Shown here: positions 46,424 to 57,825 of the stretch, in pieces
How the letters are laid out: every line of letters starts with the position of its first letter
Numbering within the stretch: the first letter of the stretch is position 1
Origin: Hexactinellida sp. DTS-2022
Lineage: Eukaryota > Porifera > Hexactinellida
Length of the DNA stretch: 64,000 nt
Reading direction: 5' to 3'
NCBI GenBank assembly: GCA_028753945.1
Contig: JAPNXP010000001.1
Location: forward strand, 6,500,501-6,564,500
Notes under the pieces: generated by a model
Told to the model about the DNA's origin: nothing
Database searches by the model: none
Seen by the model: only the letters and a program-made list of their open reading frames with translations
Made by a program: the position numbers and the translations under genes

Positions 46424-47320
46424 CTATGCTATGCTGTACACCTTGTTGAATTCTTTAATCATGACTTGAAGTAGAGGGTTTCCGTCCAGTCCCTTTATCT
46501 TCTCCAATATTGACACCTCCAGCTTACTTAGAACATCCTCTGTGTACTCAAACGACCCTACCTTCCTCAGGAGGTAAGTGCAGTACTTTTTAACCTGGAA
46601 GTCAGTTGTTCTCTGTCGCAGGATCGCCTGTATCTGTGAGTCCTTCTCCTCTCTGAACCCGTGTATAATTGGAAAGGAAAACTTCCCTTCACTCAGGTCT
46701 TCTGCGAAGCTCTTGTTCTTCTCGTACTCCTCAGAGACTAAATTGGCATAGTCGTCCCGTATTTGGAAGTAGAGTCCGATGTCAAGCACCAGAGGGGCCA
46801 GATCCACCTTATTCTCGCTAAACACCTGCATGAGGTCGGTAGCTAGCTTGAACAGCCCCGCTGTCTTGTTCAGTGCCATCTCCCTGTAGCCGTCCTCGCT
46901 GGGACACAGGAAGTTGTCCCTCCAGTAGATGTCCATGCCCTGTCCCTTATGCAGTTTGAGCATTGCGTCTGAGAATATGCCTACAGCCTCAGCGCTCCCT
47001 AGCTTTACTATGTTACTCAGAGCCACGAAGTACATGTAGTTGGCGCAGTTAAGCGTCTGGGGAGTCCCGAACACTTTATGTGCAACCGGCAAGCTCCTTC
47101 TGAGCACGGAGTTGTCCTCTATATCGTCTATGAGCAGACTAGCATTGTGGAGCATCTGAATCACATCACAGATAATGTCCATCTTTTCTTGAGGAATTTT
47201 CAGCCAGTGGTTGAACGCTTTCACTAACTTGATACGCACGCCTTTTCCTGGCATTTGTGTGAGATAGTCGTAAGGCTCTCGAAGAACCTCGTCCCTGAAT
47301 GTTAGTTTGTTTTCCGCCAT
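46424..47320 (-). CDS. GGPS1: Geranylgeranyl diphosphate synthase (type III), intronless
   Basis: 298-residue all-alpha isoprenyl diphosphate synthase that condenses farnesyl diphosphate with isopentenyl diphosphate to give geranylgeranyl diphosphate for protein prenylation. The first Asp-rich motif is DDIED (residues 65-69) in LHNASLLIDDIEDNS, the animal GGPS1 signature. The second is DDYAN (189-193). GQGMDIYWRD, NKTAGLF and EGKFSFPIIHGF are also present. The length matches human GGPS1 (300). The start MAENKLTFRDEVLREPYDYL aligns with the family N-terminus. The reading frame is complete and lesion-free, and base composition is richer in GC than the neighbours. Its lack of introns could be ancestral for this gene or mark a retrocopy; no poly(A) or target duplication was identified. 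A short AT-rich 5' flank separates it from a foldback beginning at 47599. Confidence 0.96.
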   Translation of the reverse strand: MAENKLTFRDEVLREPYDYLTQMPGKGVRIKLVKAFNHWLKIPQEKMDIICDVIQMLHNASLLIDDIEDNSVLRRSLPVAHKVFGTPQTLNCANYMYFVALSNIVKLGSAEAVGIFSDAMLKLHKGQGMDIYWRDNFLCPSEDGYREMALNKTAGLFKLATDLMQVFSENKVDLAPLVLDIGLYFQIRDDYANLVSEEYEKNKSFAEDLSEGKFSFPIIHGFREEKDSQIQAILRQRTTDFQVKKYCTYLLRKVGSFEYTEDVLSKLEVSILEKIKGLDGNPLLQVMIKEFNKVYSIA

Positions 47321-48362
47321 TCAGATTCTTATTGATTGTGTTATAATTTTGAAAGTATCATTATATATACTACAGTACTATTGACTAACTGTAACGGTTA
47401 TAAGGTAATGGATAATATTCCATACGTACACAGTTAATTAAGCAAGTTAATTAACTATTCTACTTTTAGAAATTATTTTATGTATTCTGGTAATTGTGAT
47501 TTAATTCCAATTTTAGATTATGGATGTCACTATCAGTATATGTTTTAATTAAATTTGACTATTTAGGCCTATTTACTCTTTATAATCAATATTAGGAGTA
47601 TATATGTTGTAGGCGAAATTGAGTACCAGGCGAGATTGAGTCTCAATTTCGCCTGCGAGTGTCAGGCGAGATTGAGTACCAGGCGAAATGGAGTCATAAT
47701 ACTTATAGAAAATTTATAACTAAATATTATGGGTTGTTAAAAATTGATTATATCCCAGATCTAATCCAGTTATTCGTTCACTTATCATACTAGGTAAACA
47801 AAGTATGCTGAATACGAATTTGACACTCACAAGTTTCTAATACAAATATTTATTGTTGTTATTGACAATATAGGTAAACAAGTTTGTAAAATATTAGAAT
47901 TTACATAGAGATTAGACGATTATTTTAAGTAATTGCATATGCTAAATACGAATTTAGAATTAACTACTTGCAAATAAGGGCTGTTTGTTGTTAAAGTTGG
48001 GGAATTAATGACTAAGAATAAGATTGAGATTTTAAAATATAACTAAGTAAGCAAACTAGTATCATATAGTTACGTATATAGATTAATATTGAAGACTTGA
48101 CAAAAGGAATACGAATCCTTTTGTAAGTTAATTATATTGCGTTGTAAAGTGTAAATTATACATGATAATTAATTAAGTGGAATAGTTAAGTATTCCCTAG
48201 CAAAAGCGAACGAGATTATACTGTAGGCTCGTATTGCCTCCTAATAAATATTTATCCTAATCTACTCGCGAATTCAAACCATTTAACTCAAGCCACCAGT
48301 TTAATCTCCAATACATATAATTTTCAATACATTCACCATAAACAGAACATAATTAATCGCGA

Positions 48363-48473
48363 CACATTCTCAAATTAATGTTGAGTTTATTGATAAGCTG
48401 GTTGTGTTGTTAGTTGGTTTAATAGCTGGTTTTGCTGTTAAATCAGCTTATCAATATCACTCAGTTGAGAATG
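48363..48473. repeat. 110-bp imperfect hairpin
   Basis: ACATTCTCAA...TTGAGAATGT outer arms and TTGATAAGCTG...CAGCTTATCAA inner arms. Probably a small foldback MITE. Confidence 0.65.
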
Positions 48474-49889
48474 TATAGTGAGTAAATGAGTAATTACCTT
48501 CTAATTATGTAGTAAATGTGTTTAAATGTGCATCTATAAATTAACAATACAAAGGCGTAGGCTCTGGTATGGTTGGTAGGGCCATGGACATACAAAAGTT
48601 TGCCAATTGAATCACCAATGTGCAATGGCCTCCCAATGTCACCGTAATGGACTAACCTATGGGCCCTACTAATCCCATTCCGAGACTACGTCAAACTCCG
48701 TATGTGGGAATTCTCCGAATCTAAGATGTTGACATTTTTCAGACTACTTTCTCAATATTGGAAAATAGTCTAAAAATAACAAGTGTTATAATATGCAACC
48801 AGAGATGGGGCCAAATCCCTATGGAAATTATAGTTTTAAAGATTTTAAGATTAATCCCAGTCCATTCAGAATGGGATTGGGAATTAATCAGAAAATCTCA
48901 AACTCAAGGTCAGTGTGTGGGAATTAAGGAACTTCTAAATGATATTATTTCGAAACTGCTCTGAATTGGTGAATGACAAATACGAATGTTAATCCAAGTT
49001 ATTTTATTTCATTCTGCAATCTACACCAATTTGCATGTCTACAGGGTCTGAAAGTCATTTCGTTTCTCGTACCTTCAAACAAACAATAAATGTGTATTGT
49101 AATTATATGTAATATAAATTAGATAATTGATAATAAAAATTATTTAGAAGCTTCATTACATTTTACTTTCACTAAGTAATATAATCTTTGGACAGGTGCG
49201 AAGTCAGCCCTAACTATAGTGGGTGTCAAGTGCGTAGGAGTAAGTTATAGCCAGCGACCCTAATGGGTGCTCAGCAGAAAACCTCTTACACACTAAGAGG
49301 CCTTGTTAGATGTTAATTCAGGAGCACTTTCTATAAAAAAGGTGCTATGTAACGACTGAAAAAGAAATAGCACAGTAACACATATTGACTGTGAAAGCTA
49401 ACTAATATGATTACATTCTTGACTGAGCTTAGCTAAAAAGAGCACAGCCTAGTATATTGATTATCTTTCTTTTGGATACAAACAACTTGTGACCTTCATA
49501 TGTTCTATATTTTGAACAGCGATTTTATTTATATTGAGCCAAAGTAAAATCCATGTTAATTTAAATATCAATTACTAAATAGCATTAATATATTTATTAT
49601 ACGTATTCTATTATTAGCCAATATATCATGTTTAAATAAAACACAAGATCTGAAAAGTACATATATCAACAAAAATTGTGTTGAGTGAAAACATAAATAA
49701 ATTACAACTGTTATTGAATACTCACATTGCGATACTTAATAAACAGTCGGAGAAATGCCAGCATAAACATAGAGACAAAGTAGTCGGAAAATTCTAAACA
49801 TTTGATATTTGGAATTTTTGACAAATGCCGACATACGGAGCCGGACAAATGCAGGCCTCTAGTTAGTTTTTATCTCAAATAGAGATGCG
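48474..49889. other. AT-rich spacer inside the foldback
   Basis: No gene recognised. A 68-codon open frame at 48758-48964 has no recognisable features. Confidence 0.45.
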
Positions 49890-49985
49890 TTTTTATCTCC
49901 GAATTACTTTAATGTAATCCGGACAAACACATACCTACTCACACACACACACTCACAAAGAACTATTGTGCTTTTAATATAGATA
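49890..49985 (+). repeat. CA-rich interspersed repeat, partial copy
   Basis: CCGGACAAACACATACC, CA microsatellite and GTGCTTTTAATATAGAT tail of the same family. The body is missing. Confidence 0.6.
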
Positions 49986-50456
49986 TTATTGTGGTCTGCT
50001 TAAGCACTGCCGGATTTGGTAGCCCGCGAGACCATAGGCGGGCTAACAATAGTGCATTCTTTAGGATAAGGTTATCCACCAGTTGTAATTCTGGTAGTTC
50101 AATAATTGTTTTGCTATCTCGTAACGCTTCTTATTCAAGAGGTTTTGATCCGGGGTCCCGGCTGTCTATTAACGGCCACCCCAAATAATATTATGAGGGG
50201 CGAAACGATACCTACAGACTAGACTCAATTCACAGGTCTAGACTAAATTCGGTTAGCCGGGTGACCGCTTAACAGCTGCTAATATTGGTTAACTGTTACA
50301 GATTTAATTGAGCAGTTAACCACTCTGTTAATCTAGTTAAATAATATCAATGTAATTGCGTATATAAAACACTAATTTAAATTATATTAATTTTGTTAGA
50401 ATATGGTAATCTTAAATATATGCAATTCCATATGTATGTAGTAAATTCCTATAAAC

Positions 50457-51053
50457 CAAGGGTGGGGTTGTTAACCGTTCTGAGGCTACAATTATTATTC
50501 GTTTTGTTTATACTACAGTGTAGGACTCAGTATTATAAAGTATTACTCCATAAGTAGTCATTAACTAATACATTTCGCAATTTGGGCAAGTTAGAAACAG
50601 TGTAGTTACAGAAAATATATAATGGGTCATTGTAGTGATGAGAAATGGATTTATGATCATCATTTTCAACAAAATTCAGATATTTTAATTATTTATACTG
50701 TACTTCCTCGCTAATCCCAACAGAGGTGTTCCGATTTAAAAATTTCTGTTCCGATTAGTGAAGTAATACATTTTCTATTGGCCTCTATTACATGAGATTC
50801 CGATCATTTGGATCAAACTTGTCCAAAGCATTTTAATCCAACTAAACATGTAGTATACTACCTAATTTATTGTCTGAGACTTATTAATTTAGGATTCCAT
50901 TGTAATATACGTTGGATCTCCTGTTCGGACTAGCGAGGATGTACTGTAAGATAATTTCCAAATAATACTGCTAGCTGCTGATTATCAACAGGCCGGCTAA
51001 CTGGTTAACGAAATATGCAACCGCTAGCCAGCTGGTTAACAAATCCAGCCTTG
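50457..51053. mobile_element. hAT-like element with GGTTAACC-rich ends
   Basis: 597 bp, ends CAAGGGTGGGGTTGTTAACC and GGTTAACAAATCCAGCCTTG, flanked by TATAAAC (50450-50456 and 51054-51060). It contains the MITE at 50698. Relatives lie at 51065-51490, at 58410-58495 and as a fragment at 26325-26396. Confidence 0.82.
50698..50946. mobile_element. TA-flanked MITE nested in the hAT-like element
   Basis: Ends CTGTACTTCCTCGCTAATCC and GACTAGCGAGGATGTACTG, flanked by TA. Related to 41178-41483. Confidence 0.75.
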
Positions 51054-51739
51054 TATAAACTATAGTTAAGGGTGGGGTTGGTTAACCATTTTGAGGCCAC
51101 GGTTACGATTATCTTCACACTACGGTTAACCGGCACTGAAAGTTATAACAAAATATATAGACATTTCTCAGAAAATATCTAAATTGTAGTAACGAAAAAC
51201 ACATTCTTTTAGCCAAGTACTCTATTAGTACAATTAACTGCGGTACAAGTTTATCACTTCAGGTTACTTCTACACTGTGTTGTCACCAAAATATATCTGT
51301 GACTATGGGTAATAAGTCTAAATAAGATAAACAATTATTATATTCTGAACAAAATGCGTGCAAATTCACACTGTTATCCAATAATTTGTACTTCTAATTG
51401 TAAATTGTAATATTAACATATCGGTTAACTGATCACTAAAATCCGTAACAGTTAACCGGTATTAGCGGCGGTTAACCGAATTCAGCCTTGATTTAATATT
51501 TTCTGAAGGACGAAATGTAGCAGTAGTAAGGATACTAAGGAATAAAAACAAAGCTGAACCTTACTAATTATGTAGTATAAATAATGTTCTACTGTGGTGA
51601 TTAGCATGGGCGGTTGACTGGCTAACCGTGGCGAGAAATTGAATCGTAACCGTAACCCCAGAATTTACCATTGAATAAAATATTGAGAACAACAAGATAC
51701 TCTCCCCTGACTTTAGGGTGGGGTCGACACCTCCCTCCT

Positions 51740-51905
51740 GACGCTATACAGTAAGTGCATAGGCGTCGTAAATGCAAAGGTCAATCCTTCGGGCAGCCAG
51801 GAAATTCCGGGGAAACTCCGGGTATAGTATTAGTAGCATAAGGGCAACCCTTCCGGTCCGCCCGGACATTTCCGGGCACCCGGGCGAGTAACGACGCCTA
51901 TTAGT
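51740..51905. repeat. GC-rich MITE-like segment
   Basis: ATAGGCGTCGT on the left (about 51760) and ACGACGCCTAT on the right (about 51900), with TTCCGGGG/CCCGGAAAT motifs inside. Probably hAT-like; no convincing duplication. Confidence 0.55.
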
Positions 51906-52400
51906 AACTTAGTAAGTGGCTTAGAAATTAGTATGTATCTCAAATACAAGTGTCACTAAGTGTCTCTTTAACAACAAACAGCACTTATTTGCAAGTACAT
52001 ATGTAGTTAATTCTAGACTAAATTCGTATTTAGTATACTATGCAATTACTTAAAATAACCGCTAGTCTCTATGTTAATTTGGAATATTCCTTAATTTTTT
52101 TACCTATATTGTAAATAACAACAATAAATAGACATAATAGAAATTTGTGAGTGTCAAATTCGTATTCAGCATACTTGATTACCTAGTATTAACATTTGGA
52201 AGTGAACAAATAGCGGGATTAGACCTGGATATAATCAATTTATAACAACCCATAATATTTAGTTATAAATTTTCTATAAGTATTATGACTCCATTTCGCC
52301 TGGTACTCAATCTCGCCTGACACTCGCAGGCGAAATTGAGTTTCAGGCGAAATTGAGACTCAATCTCGCCTGGTACTCAATTTCGCCTGCGACATATATA

Positions 52401-52475
52401 CCACACACCAACCGCGAAGCGGTTGGTGTGTGGTTGTGTTCTGCAGCGAATCGACCTAGCAAGCGAAGCGCGCTA
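52401..52475 (-). repeat. CACACACCAACCG hairpin module, copy 3
   Basis: Hairpin CCACACACCAACCG/CGGTTGGTGTGTGG, then GTGTTCTGC and AAGCGAAGCGCGCTA, the reverse of copies 1 and 2. It abuts the foldback end at 52400. Confidence 0.75.
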
Positions 52476-52529
52476 GTTATAAGTTAAATTTAGTTTAGAT
52501 TCTGAGACAAATTAGCATTGTTTCTTAAC

Positions 52530-52870
52530 AATGTGTAATTTTAATGATTACGTCATCATGCGCTAATGGGTAAGCATATTGGCAAATTGGTGTGACCAAA
52601 GTATCCATATCCGCATCATTAATGTACATGTTCTATTAATTTTTCAGATGTTTATCTTTTAGAGGCCTGGAATTATGTGCGGTTAAGTGAATTTTCAGGG
52701 TTCTCGAAGTCTGACAATGACGTCATAACTTGTCGAGGTGTGAGAAATTTCGAGTGGAAATCTCAACTTGTTGGCGGGTGCCAAAGGTTACCCCTACATG
52801 CCAAAAATCACATTTGGATACCGTCCAGTTTCTTCAATCAACAGGGAACATACAAACAAATATATATACC
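52530..52870 (+). repeat. Helitron-like repeat body, copy 2
   Basis: Matches 33735-34330 in blocks (ATGCGCTAATGGGTAAGCAT, GCATCATTAATGTACATGTT, TGACGTCATAACTTGTCGAG). It lacks the duplicated central segment. Open frames here are repeat artefacts. Confidence 0.75.
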
Positions 52871-53199
52871 CACATAGGTTTGTGTTTTAATAGTATAGAT
52901 ATTATTCCAAATTTAGATGCTTCTGAACTAATTTATTTTAACCAAGTTTATAAATCAGTATGTATTTCTATGTAGGATAAACTTGGTTAGTACGTACACT
53001 CGGATAATACGTACTAATGTTAAATTCCTGAGGAGGTACGTTATAACCGAGTTCTACTGTAGTGTATAACTCAATAGTTTGCACTGCTGCTTTCTTTACC
53101 CCTTCAGTAGAGATACCATGGACACAGAAAGGGCATCTTTGGGGGGACCTGCATTTGTCAAAATTTTGAAGTTGTCATTTGTTAGAATTTTCATCACTG

Positions 53200-53810
53200 G
53201 CACTTGTCAGAATGGTTTTTATTGAGTTTTGACTTTGTCAGAATAGTTTTTATTGAGTTTTGACTTTGTCAGAATAGTTTTTATCAAGTTCTGACTTTGT
53301 CAGAATAGTTTTTATTGAGTTCTGACTTTGTCAGAATAGTTTTTATTGAGTTTTGACTTTGTCAGAATGGTTTTTATTGAGTTCTGACTTTGTCAGAATG
53401 GTTTTTATAGAGTTCTGACTTTGTCAGAATGGTTTTTATAGAGTTCTGACTTTGTCAGAATAGTTTTTATTGAGTTTTGACTTTGTCAGAATGGTTTTTA
53501 TTGAGTTCTGACTTTGTCAGAATAGTTTTTATAGAGTTCTGACTTTGTCAGAATGGTTTTTATTGAGTTCTGACTTTGTCAGAATGGTTTTTATAGAGTT
53601 CTGACTTTGTCAGAATGGTTTTTATAGAGTTCTGACTTTGTCAGAATGGTTTTTATAGAGTTCTGACTTTGTCAGAATGGTTTTTATAGAGTTCTGACTT
53701 TGTCAGAATAGTTTTTATTGAGTTTTGACTTTGTCAGAATGGTTTTTATTGAGTTCTGACTTTGTCAGAATAGTTTTTATAGAGTTCTAACTTTGTCATA
53801 GTGGATCTTA
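53200..53810. repeat. 31-bp satellite in the left end of the MULE
   Basis: About 19 tandem copies of a unit containing GACTTTGTCAGAATGG and TTTTTATNGAGTTC, in two alternating subtypes (TTGAG and AGAG). The opposite end (about 59345-59420) has only two or three copies in reverse. Confidence 0.93.
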
Positions 53811-54290
53811 CCCAGTTTTGACTTTTGTAAGAATTTGTAGGTGATTGATACTATTATCATGATGTGTATTTAATTAGTATTTGTTAACTTATTAGAAAAA
53901 ATAATAAATAATAATATATTTAGTACGTATGCTTAATTTAACTTGTGAATATTTGAAAACTATCTTCTATTTGTGTACGACATATAGGACAAGTTTGGCC
54001 GATATCATTGTCCGTATCTTGAATGACACTATTGAGTGCTGACATAAATGCCCATATCCTTGGGTGACAAGTTCTAATAATCGACTTAGGTTCTGACTGA
54101 TAACTCTCGGCAGCATTGTTTGTAGAGATGTTTAGTTCATTGATTGAGAGTTCTTCTGGAGTAATCTTGGTGATCCAAAGCTTCTTGTAATATTGCTGCA
54201 ACTTCTTTAGTTTGCTCAGCTCAGAAGGCTCAATTTCAGGTAATTCAATGCAATTATAAGTTGGATTAATCAAGCTAGCGGGAAGAAATG

Positions 54291-54632
54291 CATACCTGCC
54301 TACCGTACAGGGATTTCCTGTACAGTACAGGGATTTTAGCCATTTTGCTGTTCTGTACAAGAAATTATTACATTTGTACAGGGATTTCTAGTCGGGACAA
54401 AATTAATGATTGTAGGTCAAATACACCTAAAAAATGTCTTTACTCTCAAAATGTAGCATTTTGTTAAAGTTACAATTCCTAATCAAGCGTATAGTGTTTG
54501 TCTCGCTCATTTAGGGAAATTTCCCTACATGAGCGAGATAAAGTTTTTTGGGTGTACAGGGATTTTTGCCAATGTACAGGGGAAAATTGGAGCTCCGTAC
54601 AGGGATACGACTCAAATAGGTTGGCAGGTATG
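54291..54632. mobile_element. 342-bp MITE with 6-bp target duplication
   Basis: Ends CATACCTGCCTACC and AGGTTGGCAGGTATG, flanked by GAAATG (54285-54290 and 54633-54638). It contains several GTACAGGGAT motifs near both ends and a central hairpin (CTCGCTCAT.../ATGAGCGAG). 6-bp duplications are unusual; IS3EU elements make them, but the assignment is tentative. Confidence 0.88.
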
Positions 54633-55369
54633 GAAATGGGATAGTCATCAAGAGTCGCACAAATGTTGATACTTCACTATTTGTCTTGAATGAGTGGCTG
54701 AGGCCTAATTTATGTGTCGTCCTCCAAATACACTGCGTATAATGAAACCAACAACCATAAATTCCAATTTGAGGATAAACTTCTTTCAAAGCATTCCTAG
54801 GTGCAATTTCCCAATCAGACATCGATGCGGATGGTTTAAAGTGAGGAACCTTGGAGCTAATCCTTTCTAAAACAGCAATATATAATGCTTGACTCTTACT
54901 GGTCATCAGGCAATGTATGGCTGGCAAAGAATGTCTGTCCACAGCAACGAAAATGGTCCATAACTGTGCAAATTGAATGGGCACTGTGTAAAAGGTACCA
55001 TCAAATTGTATGTGAACGACTTGATGTAATAAAATATTCATCTCCTCAGAAAAGAAAATCGCAGCAGTGTCAGTACCACATGTTGCTGAATTTCCCAAAA
55101 CTCGTTGTAGAAATCATCTCGCAAAATTCACTAGCTCCTAATGGGATTTTAGGCTGCAATTTTCGTCTAGCGCGATACATTGCTGACTCGCACTCGGTGA
55201 AGGAAACTTCACACGCTCTAGGGTTTGTTGTCTCATCAAAAACTTGTCTAAGATTATCTTGGCTGTGCCAGGGACTTCTTTAATATAGGGACTGTAAACT
55301 TCGTTTTACGGTAAAATTAGCGTAGGCCTAAAACAGTATTGTTACTTATTGATATCCCGTAATCCGCCA

Positions 55370-56282
55370 TGGCCTACTTAATATACGGCTATATATGTCG
55401 CCGAGAAGGCCATAAAACAAAGAGGCCAGTTTCTAATTTTCAAAATGGAGAATTGATCTTTATTCGAATAATTAGCAATGATAGAGCTGAAAAGTGTATT
55501 ATAACTATATAGGAATATGGTATCCAGGTAGACATAGCACCCTCCAGAATTGTGATATGTCATCATCTGATGACGTTATGGTTTTTTGGTTGCGAATTAT
55601 CTTGTTTTTCTAGCATACTTTTAACATAATTAAACGCGTTATAAATGTTCAAAATTGGAACATGGTTATACCCAGAAGTAGTAGAATAAAATATATCGAA
55701 ATTATAAATGGAATGTTGACACATTCCTTGGTTGCCATGGAAAATGTATATTTCCTAAAATGTGCCATAACTCAAAAACTATGAATGTTATGTAAACTAG
55801 ACTGGTACTGATCTGTCCGGAATAGGTAACTTCCTATTCATCGATAATACATTTTATATGCTTAACTTCAATAATTTTTGAGATAATGAGATAATTAACA
55901 CTTAATTCATTATTAGGTAATGACTCATTATCTCAAGAATTATTGAAGTTAGGCATATAAAATGTATTATCGATGAATAGGAAGTTACCTATTCCGGACA
56001 GATCAGTACCAGTCTAGTTTACATAACATTCATAGTTTTTGAGTTATGGCACATTTTAGGAAATATACATTTTCCATGGCAACCAAGGAATGTGTCAACA
56101 TTCCATTTATAATTTCGATATATTTTATTCTACTACTTCTGGGTATAACCATGTTCCGATTTTGAACATTTATAACGCGTTTAACTATGTTAAAAGTATG
56201 CTAGAAAAACAAGATAATTCGCAACCAAAATAACCATAACGTCATCAGATGATGACATATCACAATTCTGGAGGGTGCTATG
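55370..56282. repeat. Large palindrome centred near 55905
   Basis: Arms pair through landmarks such as CATGGTTATACCCAGAAGTA, TGGCACATTTTAGGAAATAT (right arm) and CCTATTCATCGATAATACAT, with the centre in AATTCATTATTAGGTAATGA. The outer part of the right arm resumes at 57652-57830. Confidence 0.9.
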
Positions 56283-56757
56283 TAGGCCCGGATTTACCAT
56301 ACGGCAGATGCGGCATATGCCGGGGGCCCCGCGCTTTGGGGGCCCCGCGCTTGGGACCCTCCGGTGGGTAGATTTTTTTAGACAAAAAATGTTCAAATTC
56401 GATGTATCTACTTTATGTGCCATAGTTTGAGTATTACTATATAGTCTCTTTGTCCCGCGCAATGAAGCAACTATCATACCAACGTGACCTAATTCTTTGA
56501 TTTTCGACTAAATGAACTAGGATCTTATTTACTAATATTAATAATTAATCCAAATTCTACTAATTGTCCTGAGAATTTAACAAGTATTAAGTTTACAAAA
56601 AAATCGGGGGGCAAGCCCCCAGATCCCAAATCAATCACTCGCTACGCTCGCTCTTAAACTCCCTTGCCAGACAGGTTCTAATCCCGTGCCTCGGCTCTGC
56701 AAACGTATTGAATTTCAGACTAAATTCAGATGTACTATATTTCTTTATTCGTAAACA

Positions 56758-56833
56758 CGAGCCCTTCTTTCTAGGTAGCTTTGTGACGGATCGGTGCTAC
56801 ACACATCAAGTTAACGGCCGCTACGCGGCCTTA
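56758..56833 (-). repeat. Four-hairpin module, copy 4
   Basis: Minus-strand copy: ACGAGCCCTTC, decayed middle stems, then perfect GGCCGCTACGCGGCC. Confidence 0.75.
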
Positions 56834-57253
56834 CCCCTCCCTAAACCAATAATTTTATGACTCCATAATTTTGAATTTCACCGATTTGTTTACATATTTT
56901 GTCAGCAACAACAATAAATATTCATGTTGAATTTTTTTAATGCGAGAATCGGAATCAGCACACTCACTCGTTCACCTATTACACCAACTGGAAGCCAGCC
57001 TCTGGGTTCATTTTGAATTTTCAGCAATTTATTTACTTTATTAAAAACCACAACAATAAATATATTAGAAATTTCTAAATGCGAAGTTTAGAATCAGCAT
57101 ACTTGTTTACCTATATGTCTATTTGGTAGCCTCTATCTCAATTATAAGTGCGGTTTCTATTCTCCTATCAGATGAATACAAGCCAGACAAACATACCCAC
57201 ATACAACAATCGAGTTTTAATTTCGTTAACACACATGTGAAATGTTGATGGCA

Positions 57254-57438
57254 TCAAGGAATTATCCAGGAGCGAGAGACGCTCCTTTTGGAGTATTATT
57301 TTTGGAAAATATGAATTTAGGAGCGCGAAAATTTGGAATCCTCTCCTATACCGTAACATTAATTTGTGATTTAGGCGTATGAAAATTGTATCATACCAGG
57401 ATTAGGAGCGTATTTACAAATGGTTGTATAATACACTG
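57254..57438. repeat. GGAGCG module, third copy
   Basis: CAAGGAATTATCCAGGAGCG...GTATAATACACTG, close match to 42425-42609. Confidence 0.75.
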
Positions 57439-57825
57439 GATGGCATGGGGAGGAAAAGGAACTTCGTTAATCTTAAATATTTTATGAGTAGGCAATATTT
57501 TCCCTAGCACTCCATGATTGATCCAACCAAAAATCAGTTTTCTGTGGGCTAAAGGAAGCCAATTTTAATCGTTTGCAATATGATCAAGGGGCCCCGCGCG
57601 GAAAAATATGCCACGGGCCCCGCGCAACCCAAATCCGGCCCTGGTGCTATGTATACCTGTATACCATATTCCTATATAGTTATAATACACTTTTCAGCTC
57701 TATCATTGCTAATTATTCGAATAAAGATCAATTCTCCATTTTGAAAATTAGAAACTGGCCTCTTTGTTTTATGGCCTTCTCGGCGACATATATAGCCGTA
57801 TATTAAGTAGGCCATGAATCCGCTA

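Larger units (their letters stand above)
47599..52400. mobile_element. 4.8-kb foldback with GGCGAAATTGAG inverted ends
   Basis: Left arm (47599 to about 48005) and right arm (about 51970-52400) are inverted copies. They start TATATATGT, then repeated AGGCGAAATTGAGT and AGGCGAGATTGAG motifs in both orientations, then TAATACTTATAGAAAATTTA. The arms also include one unit of the GGTAAACAAG tandem family. No gene lies between them, only MITEs and AT-rich DNA. No target duplication was found. It may be an element whose coding part was deleted. Confidence 0.75.
56283..57643. mobile_element. hAT-like element nested in the palindrome
   Basis: 1361 bp, ends TAGGCCCGGATTT and AAATCCGGCCCTG, flanked by the 8-bp duplication GTGCTATG (56275-56282 and 57644-57651). 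GGGGGCCCCGCGC motifs lie inside both ends. It contains a four-hairpin module, GGTAAACAAG-type units and a GGAGCG module, so it is itself a composite. No transposase. Confidence 0.88.

Noticed and set aside
49190-49330. Possible tRNA- or 5S-derived SINE
   Set aside because: I could not find a convincing A box and B box pair or a cloverleaf, so it is left unannotated.
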